Source: a virus. From it: a DNA stretch of 26,824 nt. This document shows positions 15,948 to 22,542 of the stretch, one piece after another. Below the pieces are notes generated by a model. That model worked only from the letters and a program-made list of their open reading frames with translations, was not told the origin of the DNA and made no database searches. The position numbers were made by a program, and so were the translations under genes. Within the stretch, counting starts at the first letter, position 1; every line of letters starts with the position of its first letter. The stretch spans positions 1 through 26,824 of the IMG/VR virus record IMGVR_UViG_3300006802_000452, one strand, 5' to 3'.

Positions 15948-15972
15948 CGCTACCCCTGTCAAAGGGGCAACG
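15948..15972 (-). other. GC-rich stem-loop in an intergenic gap
   Basis: On the minus strand CGTTGCCCC, a 7-base TTTGACA loop, then GGGGTAGCG: nine base pairs counting two G-U pairs. It is conspicuous in AT-rich DNA. No T run follows, so it is not a clear terminator. It may pause polymerase or stabilise the capsid-proximal mRNA. Confidence 0.55.
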
Positions 15973-15980
15973 GGAAAATA

Positions 15981-16742
15981 CTAAGCAGATAGATTGTCAA
16001 CTTTCCAAGAAGTGATTAACACGTTTCCGGCTAAATCAGTATCATTGAGAAAGTAAAAGAAAGGAACAACAACTTCAGCAGAATCAAAAGAAAAAGCAGC
16101 TGTAGTAGTAGGAGCAACACCGTCAATTTGATAAGTGACCGCACCATTACCGTCTACCAAAACTTTTAAAGTATGACTAGCAGCGTCAGCCCAAGTGTCC
16201 GTAGTGTCAGTAGTAGTAGTAGCCCCATTATTGAGAATAGTCTCAATATTGATAGCTCCACTAATAACATTTAAACAAGCCATTTCGTCGTAATCGTCTA
16301 AGTTAGCTTGGTATGCTTCGGCCTTACGGAATCCGATAGCACAATCATCTGTACCAGATACATCGGCAATACTAAATGTAACCTCAAGATAGAAAGGCCC
16401 ATCAGTACCAACAGTAAAAGCAGCTTTTGACCGGCTAGTAATACCATTTGTTAACTCAACACCGTCATCAGCTGTTTGATCCATTCCAACATCTAGGCCA
16501 GTAGAAGCCCAAGTAGGAGCAGTAATTGTTTGAGTACCCAAGATATGATATTCAAATGCGTTCTTTGTAGTCAACATCATGTTTTCATCTCCTGTAGTAC
16601 CTCCGGGAACTGCACCGCCTTGTTTTTGAAAAACAGGGTAGTGATCAAATGTTTCTACTATGCTTTTTTCGAAAACTGGATCTGTAGTATTCACGCCCGG
16701 AACTGTGATTTTTCCTCTAGCATATCCTCTATGGAAATTCAT
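15981..16742 (-). CDS. Lectin-fold-like (LamG/ConA-like) structural protein next to the capsid gene
   Basis: The 253-residue protein has an N-terminal linker (MNFHRGYARGKITVPGVNTT, then a GGTTGDENMM region) and, from about 70 to 253, a concanavalin/LamG-like beta sandwich pattern. The pattern includes PFYLEVTFSIADVSGTDDCA, GFRKAEAY, HTLKVLVDGNGAVTYQIDGV and a terminal VLITSWKVDNLS. 'HTLKVLVDGNGAVTYQIDG' is a typical ligand-binding-fold segment. Directly after the major capsid gene, it is a candidate capsid-surface protein. TTAACC lies 8 bases before the start. Confidence 0.6.
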   Translation of the reverse strand: MNFHRGYARGKITVPGVNTTDPVFEKSIVETFDHYPVFQKQGGAVPGGTTGDENMMLTTKNAFEYHILGTQTITAPTWASTGLDVGMDQTADDGVELTNGITSRSKAAFTVGTDGPFYLEVTFSIADVSGTDDCAIGFRKAEAYQANLDDYDEMACLNVISGAINIETILNNGATTTTDTTDTWADAASHTLKVLVDGNGAVTYQIDGVAPTTTAAFSFDSAEVVVPFFYFLNDTDLAGNVLITSWKVDNLSA

Positions 16743-16769
16743 GTTTGTTTGGTTAAGGGTGAATAAAAA

Positions 16770-17720
16770 TTAAGCGATAGCAAATTTAATCAAATAAGCA
16801 CATTTCTCGTCTACTAGTACTTGATCATATTTATCAGAAACTTGGATATAGTGAGATTTTCTTTGCAAAGTTTCTAGACTTTTCCCGATTCCTAATTCTT
16901 CAACTGTTCTAGGAGCTTTCTTTTGATAAGTAAAAGCAAGACTACGAGACATTAGTGTCGGAGTTGGCTCGATATAAGCAATCAACATGTCTTTAGTCCA
17001 AATATCGGCTAAATTGTTATTACCTCCATCATTAGAGTTGTTATATTGAGCCTGACCAACAAACATTTGTTTTAGTCCAAAAATTTGAGCTACTGCACTC
17101 TCTAGCATTTCGTCGGTAATTCTTGGAGCTCCGGGGAAGAAGTCAACAATGTGAGGATGGTATTTAAGTTTCTGTAAAACATCCCAAGCGACAATCATTG
17201 AGTTTGGCATTTTACCAGAACCAGACCTAACAGTTGCAACTGCTGTACTAATGACAGCTATAGGATCAGAATTAGAGTAATCGTTAAATTGACTAGTCCC
17301 CGATAAAGTAATATTTTGTGTAATATTAGACGTATTAGTCAAAGTATCGGCTAGGGATTTTTCTTTGTCAAGATATAATTTATCAGTTAAAGCTTCAACA
17401 ACATTAATTCTAGCTTGAATAGGAGCTTCCTGATTGTCTATTATTTCATCAGGAACAAATTCACCAATTACGTGATCTTCTAAGAAATAATGATCAGCTG
17501 AACTTAAAGTTGTTTCAACAATGTTAGGCTTACCACCGACAGCTCGATAAGTGTTAACAATTCTTAAACTGTCCATTCCATAAGAGTAAATCTTACCGCT
17601 ATCTTTTGCCACTTGTACGGTTGGGGCAACTTGTTCGCAAATAAAATTACCGGGATTATATTTTAACGATATTTGTGTCAACGGCACACTGGTGTATACG
17701 TTTCCTTTTTGTGAAATCAT
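16770..17720 (-). CDS. Major capsid protein
   Basis: At 316 residues and following the protease/scaffold and decoration genes, this is the capsid subunit. It starts MISQKGNVYTSVPLTQISLK and YNPGNFICEQVAPTVQVAKD, a strip seen in a family of phage capsid proteins that begin 'Y..p...i.d.vaP.vpV'. The middle includes ALTDKLYLDKEKSLADTLTN, then GTSQFNDYSNSDPIAVISTA and a long central helix. Towards the end LAFTYQKKAPRTVEELGIGK and QVLVDEKCAYLIKFAIA complete the core. A HK97-type fold is expected from the family. No N-terminal prodomain is evident, so the protease may act mainly on the scaffold. Confidence 0.88.
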   Translation of the reverse strand: MISQKGNVYTSVPLTQISLKYNPGNFICEQVAPTVQVAKDSGKIYSYGMDSLRIVNTYRAVGGKPNIVETTLSSADHYFLEDHVIGEFVPDEIIDNQEAPIQARINVVEALTDKLYLDKEKSLADTLTNTSNITQNITLSGTSQFNDYSNSDPIAVISTAVATVRSGSGKMPNSMIVAWDVLQKLKYHPHIVDFFPGAPRITDEMLESAVAQIFGLKQMFVGQAQYNNSNDGGNNNLADIWTKDMLIAYIEPTPTLMSRSLAFTYQKKAPRTVEELGIGKSLETLQRKSHYIQVSDKYDQVLVDEKCAYLIKFAIA

Positions 17721-17744
17721 GTTATAAAAAGTTAATTATTAAAT

Positions 17745-18143
17745 TTATGCTCCATTAAGTACAGAATACTCAACTGGATTAATAAGGCGAACTTCCCCAC
17801 GTTCTCCAGCAGCGACAGCATCCTCAGCAACGGCACAAACAAGATTAGTGGCGGTGGTAGTAGCGATAAGAGCACCACCTGTGGCAGGTGTTAAAAAGTC
17901 CCCTCTACTCCAACCACCAGCACCAGCGACAGCTAGACTATATCCATCAGTCATTACTGTAACTGGCTCGTTGGCTTGAGTTGTTAAAGATTGAGCGATA
18001 CCGATAACATAGTCAGTTACTGCGGAAGCAATAACAATTTTATTTGTGGCGGTATCTTTTTTGACCGCACGGTAGGCACTTGTAATCGCAGAAGTAGCGA
18101 CAAAAGAAGCCTCAGGGTAAGCGTGAACAGAACCAGAACTCAT
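17745..18143 (-). CDS. Capsid decoration protein (DUF2190-like)
   Basis: The 132-residue protein matches the DUF2190 pattern: an early basic-hydrophobic segment (AYRAVKKDTATNKIVIASAV), a GIAQSLTTQANEPVTVMTDG strand, then GGWSRGDFLTPATGGALI and AVAEDAVAAGERGEVRLI at the end. This family forms trimers on the outside of phage capsids. Sitting between protease/scaffold and capsid genes matches that role. TTAACT lies 8 bases before the ATG. Confidence 0.82.
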   Translation of the reverse strand: MSSGSVHAYPEASFVATSAITSAYRAVKKDTATNKIVIASAVTDYVIGIAQSLTTQANEPVTVMTDGYSLAVAGAGGWSRGDFLTPATGGALIATTTATNLVCAVAEDAVAAGERGEVRLINPVEYSVLNGA

Positions 18144-18165
18144 AATAGTTTAGTTAATAAATAAG

Positions 18166-18807
18166 TTATTTTTTCTTTGATTCAAGATGATTGTTAACGT
18201 ATTCCATTTCAGCTTTTTCAGCTTCAGAAAGTGCGTCAACCTCTTCAAGTTTTCCAGCAAAGCCGTACTCATTGAAATCAACAGTTTTGATTTTTGAAAG
18301 TAAATCAAGAAAATCTTGTGCTTTTTTCTCTGACAATCCGAGCATGAAGTTGACGACCTCATCTGAATCGTTAGAAGTAAATCCAACACTTCGCCCATTT
18401 TTTGCGTTCTCTGATAAAGTCAACTTAGCAACTTTTTCCGAAAACTCGTGACGTCGTGCTTGATTTTTAAATTTATCTAGTTCGCTTTGCATCTCTGCAA
18501 ACTTTTTAGAGTATTCTTTTTCAGCCAAAGCCTCACCGTCTCCAGTGCCTTTTGGCTTTTCCTCTTCTTTCTCTTCTTCTTCCTCCTTTTCTGTTTCAGG
18601 AGTTTCAACAACTTCATCAGTTGTCTCTTCTTCTTTGGTAGTTTCTTCAACTACTTCCTCTACCTTTGCTTCAAGCTCTTCAACTTGAGTAGTGACCTCT
18701 GTTTGCTCGTCATCTGACAACTCAGCAAAAAGATTTTTTAAAAGACTAATGTCTTCCTTCGTAACTTTTGAGCGACTTTGTAAATCCGCCAAAACAACTT
18801 TAAACAT
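18166..18807 (-). CDS. Internal-start scaffold protein (Mu Z-like), nested in frame
   Basis: Within the protease/scaffold gene, Met172 begins MFKVVLADLQSRSKVTKEDI exactly where the protease domain ends. The bases before its ATG, CTAACAACAATAAC, strongly resemble those before the portal start (TTAACAACAATC). In Mu, gene Z scaffold is translated from an internal start of gene I, and lambda Nu3 from C, so a free 213-residue scaffold is expected here. Expression of the nested form is inferred, not shown. Confidence 0.55.
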   Translation of the reverse strand: MFKVVLADLQSRSKVTKEDISLLKNLFAELSDDEQTEVTTQVEELEAKVEEVVEETTKEEETTDEVVETPETEKEEEEEKEEEKPKGTGDGEALAEKEYSKKFAEMQSELDKFKNQARRHEFSEKVAKLTLSENAKNGRSVGFTSNDSDEVVNFMLGLSEKKAQDFLDLLSKIKTVDFNEYGFAGKLEEVDALSEAEKAEMEYVNNHLESKKK

Positions 18808-19320
18808 GTTATTGTTGTTAGTAATAAAATTGTCCTCATTAAAAAAAGTGGGGGCGATGGCTTTATCGACAGGACGATTCGTTAAAGCAACCCCACGCAA
18901 AACATTTTTAAATGTTTTTTTAACACCATTTATTACTTGATCAAATAGGGTGTTAAATTCAACTGAAAAATATTTAAATTTCTTGTTCTTGATTAAGTCT
19001 TCGCCTTCTTCTGTAAAATCTTTAAACTTCATCATTAAACTATCGCCTTCAACCTTTACGTCATCTATCCATGCAAACGCTACATGTTCAGGATCATGAT
19101 TAACATCTAAAGCCAATTGAGTCCCAACAATATTATTTTTAAAATGTTCCTCAAAATCAGATAACATTTGATTTGTTATCTCTAGCACCTCACCTTGATA
19201 TACTTTTTTGCCAACTCTTAAAACTTCAAAATATCTATTAGTTATATCTTCATTATCTGAAAAGTTGATTTCAGTTAAACTATAGAACTCTTTAAATGTT
19301 TTGTTTTTCTTGATCGACAT
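18166..19320 (-). CDS. Prohead protease (Mu gpI-like) fused to scaffold
   Basis: The 384 residues form two parts. Residues 1-160 resemble the Mu gpI protease: GTQLALDVNHDPEHVAFAW (67-84), GDSLMMKFKDFTEEGEDLIK, YFSVEF (117-122) and LRGVALTNRPVDKAI (141-155). His75 and Ser119 are the likely catalytic residues by analogy with 'H..' and 'YiSPeF' in the family, an inference. Residues 165-384 are acidic and helical (EELEAKVEEVVEETTKEEET, then many Glu/Lys heptads), typical of scaffold. An ATG at 18807 offers a separate scaffold start. TTAATA is 10 bases before the ATG, inside a hairpin that ends next to the start. Confidence 0.85.
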   Translation of the reverse strand: MSIKKNKTFKEFYSLTEINFSDNEDITNRYFEVLRVGKKVYQGEVLEITNQMLSDFEEHFKNNIVGTQLALDVNHDPEHVAFAWIDDVKVEGDSLMMKFKDFTEEGEDLIKNKKFKYFSVEFNTLFDQVINGVKKTFKNVLRGVALTNRPVDKAIAPTFFNEDNFITNNNNMFKVVLADLQSRSKVTKEDISLLKNLFAELSDDEQTEVTTQVEELEAKVEEVVEETTKEEETTDEVVETPETEKEEEEEKEEEKPKGTGDGEALAEKEYSKKFAEMQSELDKFKNQARRHEFSEKVAKLTLSENAKNGRSVGFTSNDSDEVVNFMLGLSEKKAQDFLDLLSKIKTVDFNEYGFAGKLEEVDALSEAEKAEMEYVNNHLESKKK

Positions 19321-19347
19321 AGAGGCTGATTATTAATAATCAGCTCT
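19321..19347 (-). other. Hairpin touching the protease start codon
   Basis: CTGATTATTAATAATCAG (19326-19343) is an 18-base perfect palindrome. AGAG and CTCT extend it with one bulged base, so the stem runs up to the ATG at 19320. It also contains TTAATA. It could reduce initiation of the protease relative to the nested scaffold start. Confidence 0.55.
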
Positions 19348-19523
19348 TAGGCTTTCGGGTAACTTGTTTGAGAAATAACACCGCCACTTATAACAATAAC
19401 ATTTTTATAATGGCAATACCTACAAACTACTTCAATTATAGCATTCTCAGTGTTATAGTCAAATAATCTTTTTGTACAAGGAAAATCAATAGATACTTGC
19501 CCTTTACATCTAACTATATTCAT
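19347..19523 (-). CDS. Com-like small zinc-finger protein
   Basis: This 58-residue gene fills the gap between portal and protease. The protein begins MNIVRCKGQVSIDFPCTKRL and continues IIEVVCRYCHYKNVIVISGG. Cys6, Cys16, Cys34 and Cys37 form a zinc ribbon in the order 'RC...PC..rL......IE..C..C' seen in Mu Com and many Com-like phage proteins. In Mu, Com activates translation of the adjacent mom gene. Here the gene is in the head operon near a Mu-like portal and protease, so it may be a virion or assembly factor or a translational regulator. Its stop is within a short AGCCTAAGAGCTG box shared with other gene junctions. Confidence 0.75.
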   Translation of the reverse strand: MNIVRCKGQVSIDFPCTKRLFDYNTENAIIEVVCRYCHYKNVIVISGGVISQTSYPKA

Positions 19524-19539
19524 ATTTTAAAAGTTATAA

Positions 19540-21774
19540 TTATTCCATATTGTCAAACTCGTCCTCTAATTCTCTTCGTTGTTGTTCAGCAATTGCCATT
19601 TGCATTTCTAGCTCTTCTTGGCGTATTGGCAAATAATATTCTTGTGAGCCATGATGAAGACCAAGCCCACCGACTACGTTAACGTTGTCCTTTGTGCCAT
19701 TCTGTTTATTCCAATCGTGGAACGTTTTAATTGAATAAAGCATTAAAGCTGTTTGGCCGTATTGTGTTAATTGTTTTTTAGTATCATCAGCAACTAAAAG
19801 TTTATAATGCTGTGTCCCCATTTTTTCAGCCTGAATATTTACAGTTCTTCTGAATAGTCCTCTAGGGTGAGATAGCGCAGAAAGTTTGTAAATGTTTCTA
19901 TTAAATTTTATTTCGCTCACTTGATCAGTTGCGAGCAAGTAGGGGGCGGACTGTGTAAAATTATCATTTATTTTCTCGGCAATCCTACGGCCCTCATTAA
20001 ATACAACGCCTTGTAGATTTGATTTATAGCCAAATATAAAACTTTTAAAATCTGACTCTTCTACTATTATTTCAGTAGCAAACATTACGTTTTTATCAAT
20101 CTCTTTTATAGCACTAATAGCATTCTTCATACTAGTTTTATGAAGACCGTTCATTACTTTATTACTAAAAAGCCTATCTTCAAACTTTGACATTAAATCT
20201 TTAACGCCCTTTGTTGTTTCGTTTTTTAAACTCAAATTGCCGGTCTTTTTTATTACTTCAATCCCTCCCACTACTTCTGTTTTTATTTTTTGATATTGTG
20301 ATCGCAAGTAAGTTTTTATTTTTTCTTCTGTTTCCTCTATTAAAGGAATAAAAGTTTTTTTAAATTCTGTTTGTAAAAACTTCTCTTGTTCATTAATTAC
20401 CTTTTGAAAAATCTTTTCTTTTTTTGACTTCTCGGCTAACGAGATTTTTTTTTTAGATTTATTAGAAAAAGTTTGATCGTCTTTTTTGTCATCCTTTTTA
20501 TCTTCTATTTTAGTTTCTTTTTGTGGTAATATTTCTGACTCATCTTTTTGCGGAATATCTAAAGTATCTCGAACAAAGTCATTTACATTCTTTTCGTTAG
20601 GATCAACCAAGCCAGTTTGAACCATTACGTTCATTGTGTTTGCAAACTTCTCTATATCAACCTTACTGATATCAGTAAATGAATGATAAGGGTAATCCTT
20701 AGGATCAACATTCGAGAAATTAATATCAATTAAATTTTTAATTTCTTTGTTTAACTCATCACTAAAAACACTACCTATATGCTTGATAGTATTAGAGAAA
20801 AAATCCATTTCGCTTTGACTTTTAGCCATACTACCAACGCTATTGTCGCCACTTACTAAAAACATCGCCATAAATGCCCGGGCAATGTCACGATTTAAAA
20901 CGTTTAAATAGTCAATCATTTCTTTGACTAGATCAGCCCCAGAATTACCGCCGAACATTTCGAGAGTATCCTCAATATTAGGCTTAACAATATAAGATTT
21001 TTCATTAGCTCTTAATTGTTGGAGCATTTGAGTTATTAATGTGATGTCGGCTGCATTTGCTTGCTTGATTCCATAAACAGGAACACCAACACCGTATCTT
21101 TCACAAGCAACCGCTATGATCTTCATCATCTTTTGCTTGTAAAGCCAAGCTTGACGAACAGGCCGAAGAATAGATCGACCGTCGTAATTATCTCCCTCTT
21201 TCTGAAAAACAAAATATAATAATTTTTCAAATGGTATCGATGGATTGCTTCCGCCCTCTCCTAATTCATCTCCTGATAATTGTTGTTCAACAAAAGGGCG
21301 GTCTTTAGTATGCCATTTATAATGAGCCGATGGAATCCTAGGGGCGAACTTATCCCAAACTATTTTCCCGTTATCAAGCTCTTTGTAAATCTTCTCAAAA
21401 TAATAAAATCCAAAAATAGGGAAGTTAAAAGCTTCCTCTTTAAATGAATTCCAGTTTTGATCTAATTGAGTAAATAGAGCGTCTTCTATAAATTCGTTAT
21501 ATTCTTCGTTCTCTCCGCTTATTGTATCTTTAGCAGCAAGTAAAGTTAACTTGAAGGCGTTAATGCCCGACATTATCATAGCATCACTACAACGCATTTT
21601 ATTATAGACTGTAATCCCATTTTGACCCTGCAAGTCTCCTAGATATTCTTCTGAAGATATGCCGCTCCAAATGGAAGTACCGCTAGCCCCTATCTCTCTC
21701 ATCATGTCTTTTCTGTTTTCTGCGTTCTTGTCACCAAACGAAAACGCATTTTTAATATTGTCTAATAATGCCAT
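19540..21774 (-). CDS. Portal protein (DUF935 / Mu gp29-like) with C-terminal extension
   Basis: The 744-residue protein has a Mu-type portal domain at about 30-410: NGITVYNKMRCSDAMIMSGI, NFPIFGFYYFEKIYKELDNG, the YDGRSILRPVRQAWLYKQKM strip, then LNVLNRDIARAFMAMFLVSG, which match DUF935 portals. Residues about 430-744 are an extra alpha-helical section (KTFIPLIEETEEKIKTYLRS onward, ending in ELEMQMAIAEQQRRELEDEF). This region sits where other Mu-like phages encode the separate gpF/MuF minor head protein, so a portal-MuF fusion is possible, but I do not see a convincing MuF motif. The start at 21774 falls inside an inverted repeat. A promoter-like pair lies in the gap upstream. Confidence 0.8.
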   Translation of the reverse strand: MALLDNIKNAFSFGDKNAENRKDMMREIGASGTSIWSGISSEEYLGDLQGQNGITVYNKMRCSDAMIMSGINAFKLTLLAAKDTISGENEEYNEFIEDALFTQLDQNWNSFKEEAFNFPIFGFYYFEKIYKELDNGKIVWDKFAPRIPSAHYKWHTKDRPFVEQQLSGDELGEGGSNPSIPFEKLLYFVFQKEGDNYDGRSILRPVRQAWLYKQKMMKIIAVACERYGVGVPVYGIKQANAADITLITQMLQQLRANEKSYIVKPNIEDTLEMFGGNSGADLVKEMIDYLNVLNRDIARAFMAMFLVSGDNSVGSMAKSQSEMDFFSNTIKHIGSVFSDELNKEIKNLIDINFSNVDPKDYPYHSFTDISKVDIEKFANTMNVMVQTGLVDPNEKNVNDFVRDTLDIPQKDESEILPQKETKIEDKKDDKKDDQTFSNKSKKKISLAEKSKKEKIFQKVINEQEKFLQTEFKKTFIPLIEETEEKIKTYLRSQYQKIKTEVVGGIEVIKKTGNLSLKNETTKGVKDLMSKFEDRLFSNKVMNGLHKTSMKNAISAIKEIDKNVMFATEIIVEESDFKSFIFGYKSNLQGVVFNEGRRIAEKINDNFTQSAPYLLATDQVSEIKFNRNIYKLSALSHPRGLFRRTVNIQAEKMGTQHYKLLVADDTKKQLTQYGQTALMLYSIKTFHDWNKQNGTKDNVNVVGGLGLHHGSQEYYLPIRQEELEMQMAIAEQQRRELEDEFDNME

Positions 21775-21791
21775 GATTGTTGTTAATCATG
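21772..21791. promoter_or_regulatory. Inverted repeat over the portal start codon
   Basis: CATGATT and AATCATG form a perfect 7-base inverted repeat around 6 bases (21772-21778 and 21785-21791). On the minus strand the second arm contains the portal ATG and the first covers the predicted +1. It may be an operator or an mRNA hairpin hiding the start. Its half-site ATGAT matches the moron dyad. Confidence 0.45.
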
Positions 21792-21794
21792 TTT

Positions 21795-21823
21795 AGTATA
21801 AATTAAACTTACACCAAAGACAA
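21795..21823 (-). promoter_or_regulatory. Possible promoter for the portal / head genes
   Basis: TTGTCT (21823-21818), a 17-base spacer and TATACT (21800-21795) on the minus strand. Spacing is ideal; the hexamers match 4 and 5 of 6 consensus bases. Transcription would begin near 21788, inside the inverted repeat. Confidence 0.45.
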
Positions 21824-21824
21824 A

Positions 21825-22109
21825 CTATTTACAGTCAATCAATTCAAATGAACGACCGACAATTAAAACAGCGTGATGATTTTGAATAGCTTTTTTAACT
21901 TCTACAATTTCTTCTACTGTCAAATTAACCTCTTTACTGCTTTTTATTTTTTTAGCCAACGTATACCATAAGTTTTTTTTATCAGAGTCGTCAGGTGTCG
22001 ACATCATTAAGGCAGAAACACAAACATCAGCTAATGTGATCTCTTTGTCTCCTTCCTTGATTACTTTATCATCTAAACTTGTAATCTTTTGTAAGAAATC
22101 AATTTTCAT
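21825..22109 (-). CDS. Small phage protein of unknown function
   Basis: The 94 residues (MKIDFLQKITSLDDKVIKEG to RSFELIDCK) have the layout 'MKIDF...i.dLdgk.i...di.LadVcv.AL', then a helix and a VKKAIQNHHAVLIVGRSFEL end. Proteins of this type are common between terminase and portal or next to portal genes, often of unknown role. TTAACT is 8 bases before the ATG, fitting other starts here. It could be a small head-assembly factor. I do not assign a function. Confidence 0.65.
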   Translation of the reverse strand: MKIDFLQKITSLDDKVIKEGDKEITLADVCVSALMMSTPDDSDKKNLWYTLAKKIKSSKEVNLTVEEIVEVKKAIQNHHAVLIVGRSFELIDCK

Positions 22110-22119
22110 AATAATGAAG

Positions 22120-22281
22120 TTAAGAATTTTTAGGAATAACTACAGGTGAAGGCTCATTAACTGTACCGCAATAATTGCCTCTTAAAATATTTGTACCCCT
22201 AAGCCTCTCTTTTAACTTACTTTCAGCGTCTTTTAAATCTTTAGCTTCAATAGTAAGATCAATCAAAAATAAATGTTTCAT
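22120..22281 (-). CDS. 53-residue protein coupled to the ribbon-helix-helix gene
   Basis: An open frame of 53 codons, MKHLFLIDLTIEAKDLKDAE through ESKLKERLRGTNILRGNY and ending VVIPKNS. The start overlaps the preceding gene's stop as TAATG, the same junction used at 9118 and 10265. TTAACA precedes it by 8 bases. The pattern of a strand, a helix (EAKDLKDAESKLKERL) and a strand suggests a small compact fold. No family recognised. Confidence 0.65.
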   Translation of the reverse strand: MKHLFLIDLTIEAKDLKDAESKLKERLRGTNILRGNYCGTVNEPSPVVIPKNS

Positions 22282-22472
22282 TATAAATTTGTTAAATATT
22301 CCTTAACCTCTTTAGCTTTTTTGTAATCCATAAACTGCTCATATTCATAAGCGAAATAGATCGCCTGTTTTATTGTAGCACTTAACGACTTACAAGAATA
22401 GATAGCTTGTAACTCTTCTATTACCTTTCTTTCTCTCTCTGATATGTAAATAGGTAGTGAATTTGTTATTAT
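22281..22472 (-). CDS. Ribbon-helix-helix DNA-binding-like protein, non-ATG start
   Basis: The frame encodes NSLPIYISERERKVIEELQA and IYSCKSLSATIKQAIYFAYE, then EYEQFMDYKKAKEVKEYLTNL. A short strand (LPIYIS), a helix, a turn with S-L-S and a second helix match the Arc/MetJ-type ribbon-helix-helix family of small DNA-binding regulators. The stop overlaps the next ATG (TAATG). The only ATG in frame would leave 16 residues. No ATG, GTG or TTG lies before the domain. An ATA at 22472 has TTAATA exactly 8 bases upstream, so I chose it. The alternatives are a mutated start (pseudogene), a sequence error, or an ATT/other rare start slightly upstream. Confidence 0.55.
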   Translation of the reverse strand: MITNSLPIYISERERKVIEELQAIYSCKSLSATIKQAIYFAYEYEQFMDYKKAKEVKEYLTNL

Positions 22473-22491
22473 AGCTATTATATTAACGACT

Positions 22492-22503
22492 ATTATAATA
22501 GCA
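22492..22503 (-). promoter_or_regulatory. Possible extended -10 promoter before the ribbon-helix-helix gene
   Basis: TGCTATTATAAT resembles the extended -10 of the moron promoter (TGCTATAAT). No good -35 lies at the right distance. TTGACA occurs further up, right after the terminase stop. Several TATAAT-like words lie in the same 60 bases, so the exact promoter, if any, is unclear. Confidence 0.25.
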
Positions 22504-22542
22504 CCTTATCATTTATTGATATTGATTGCAAGAATATGTCAA

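Noticed and set aside
15948-15972. Rho-independent terminator after the capsid-linked gene
   Set aside because: The stem is good but not followed by a T run on either strand and transcription must continue into the next gene.
18150-18398. Minus-strand frame overlapping the protease/scaffold gene's end
   Set aside because: It is an out-of-frame reading of the acidic scaffold region with odd composition and no start motif.
19540-21774. Definite portal-MuF fusion
   Set aside because: The C-terminal part is in the right place and helical, but I could not see a MuF core motif.
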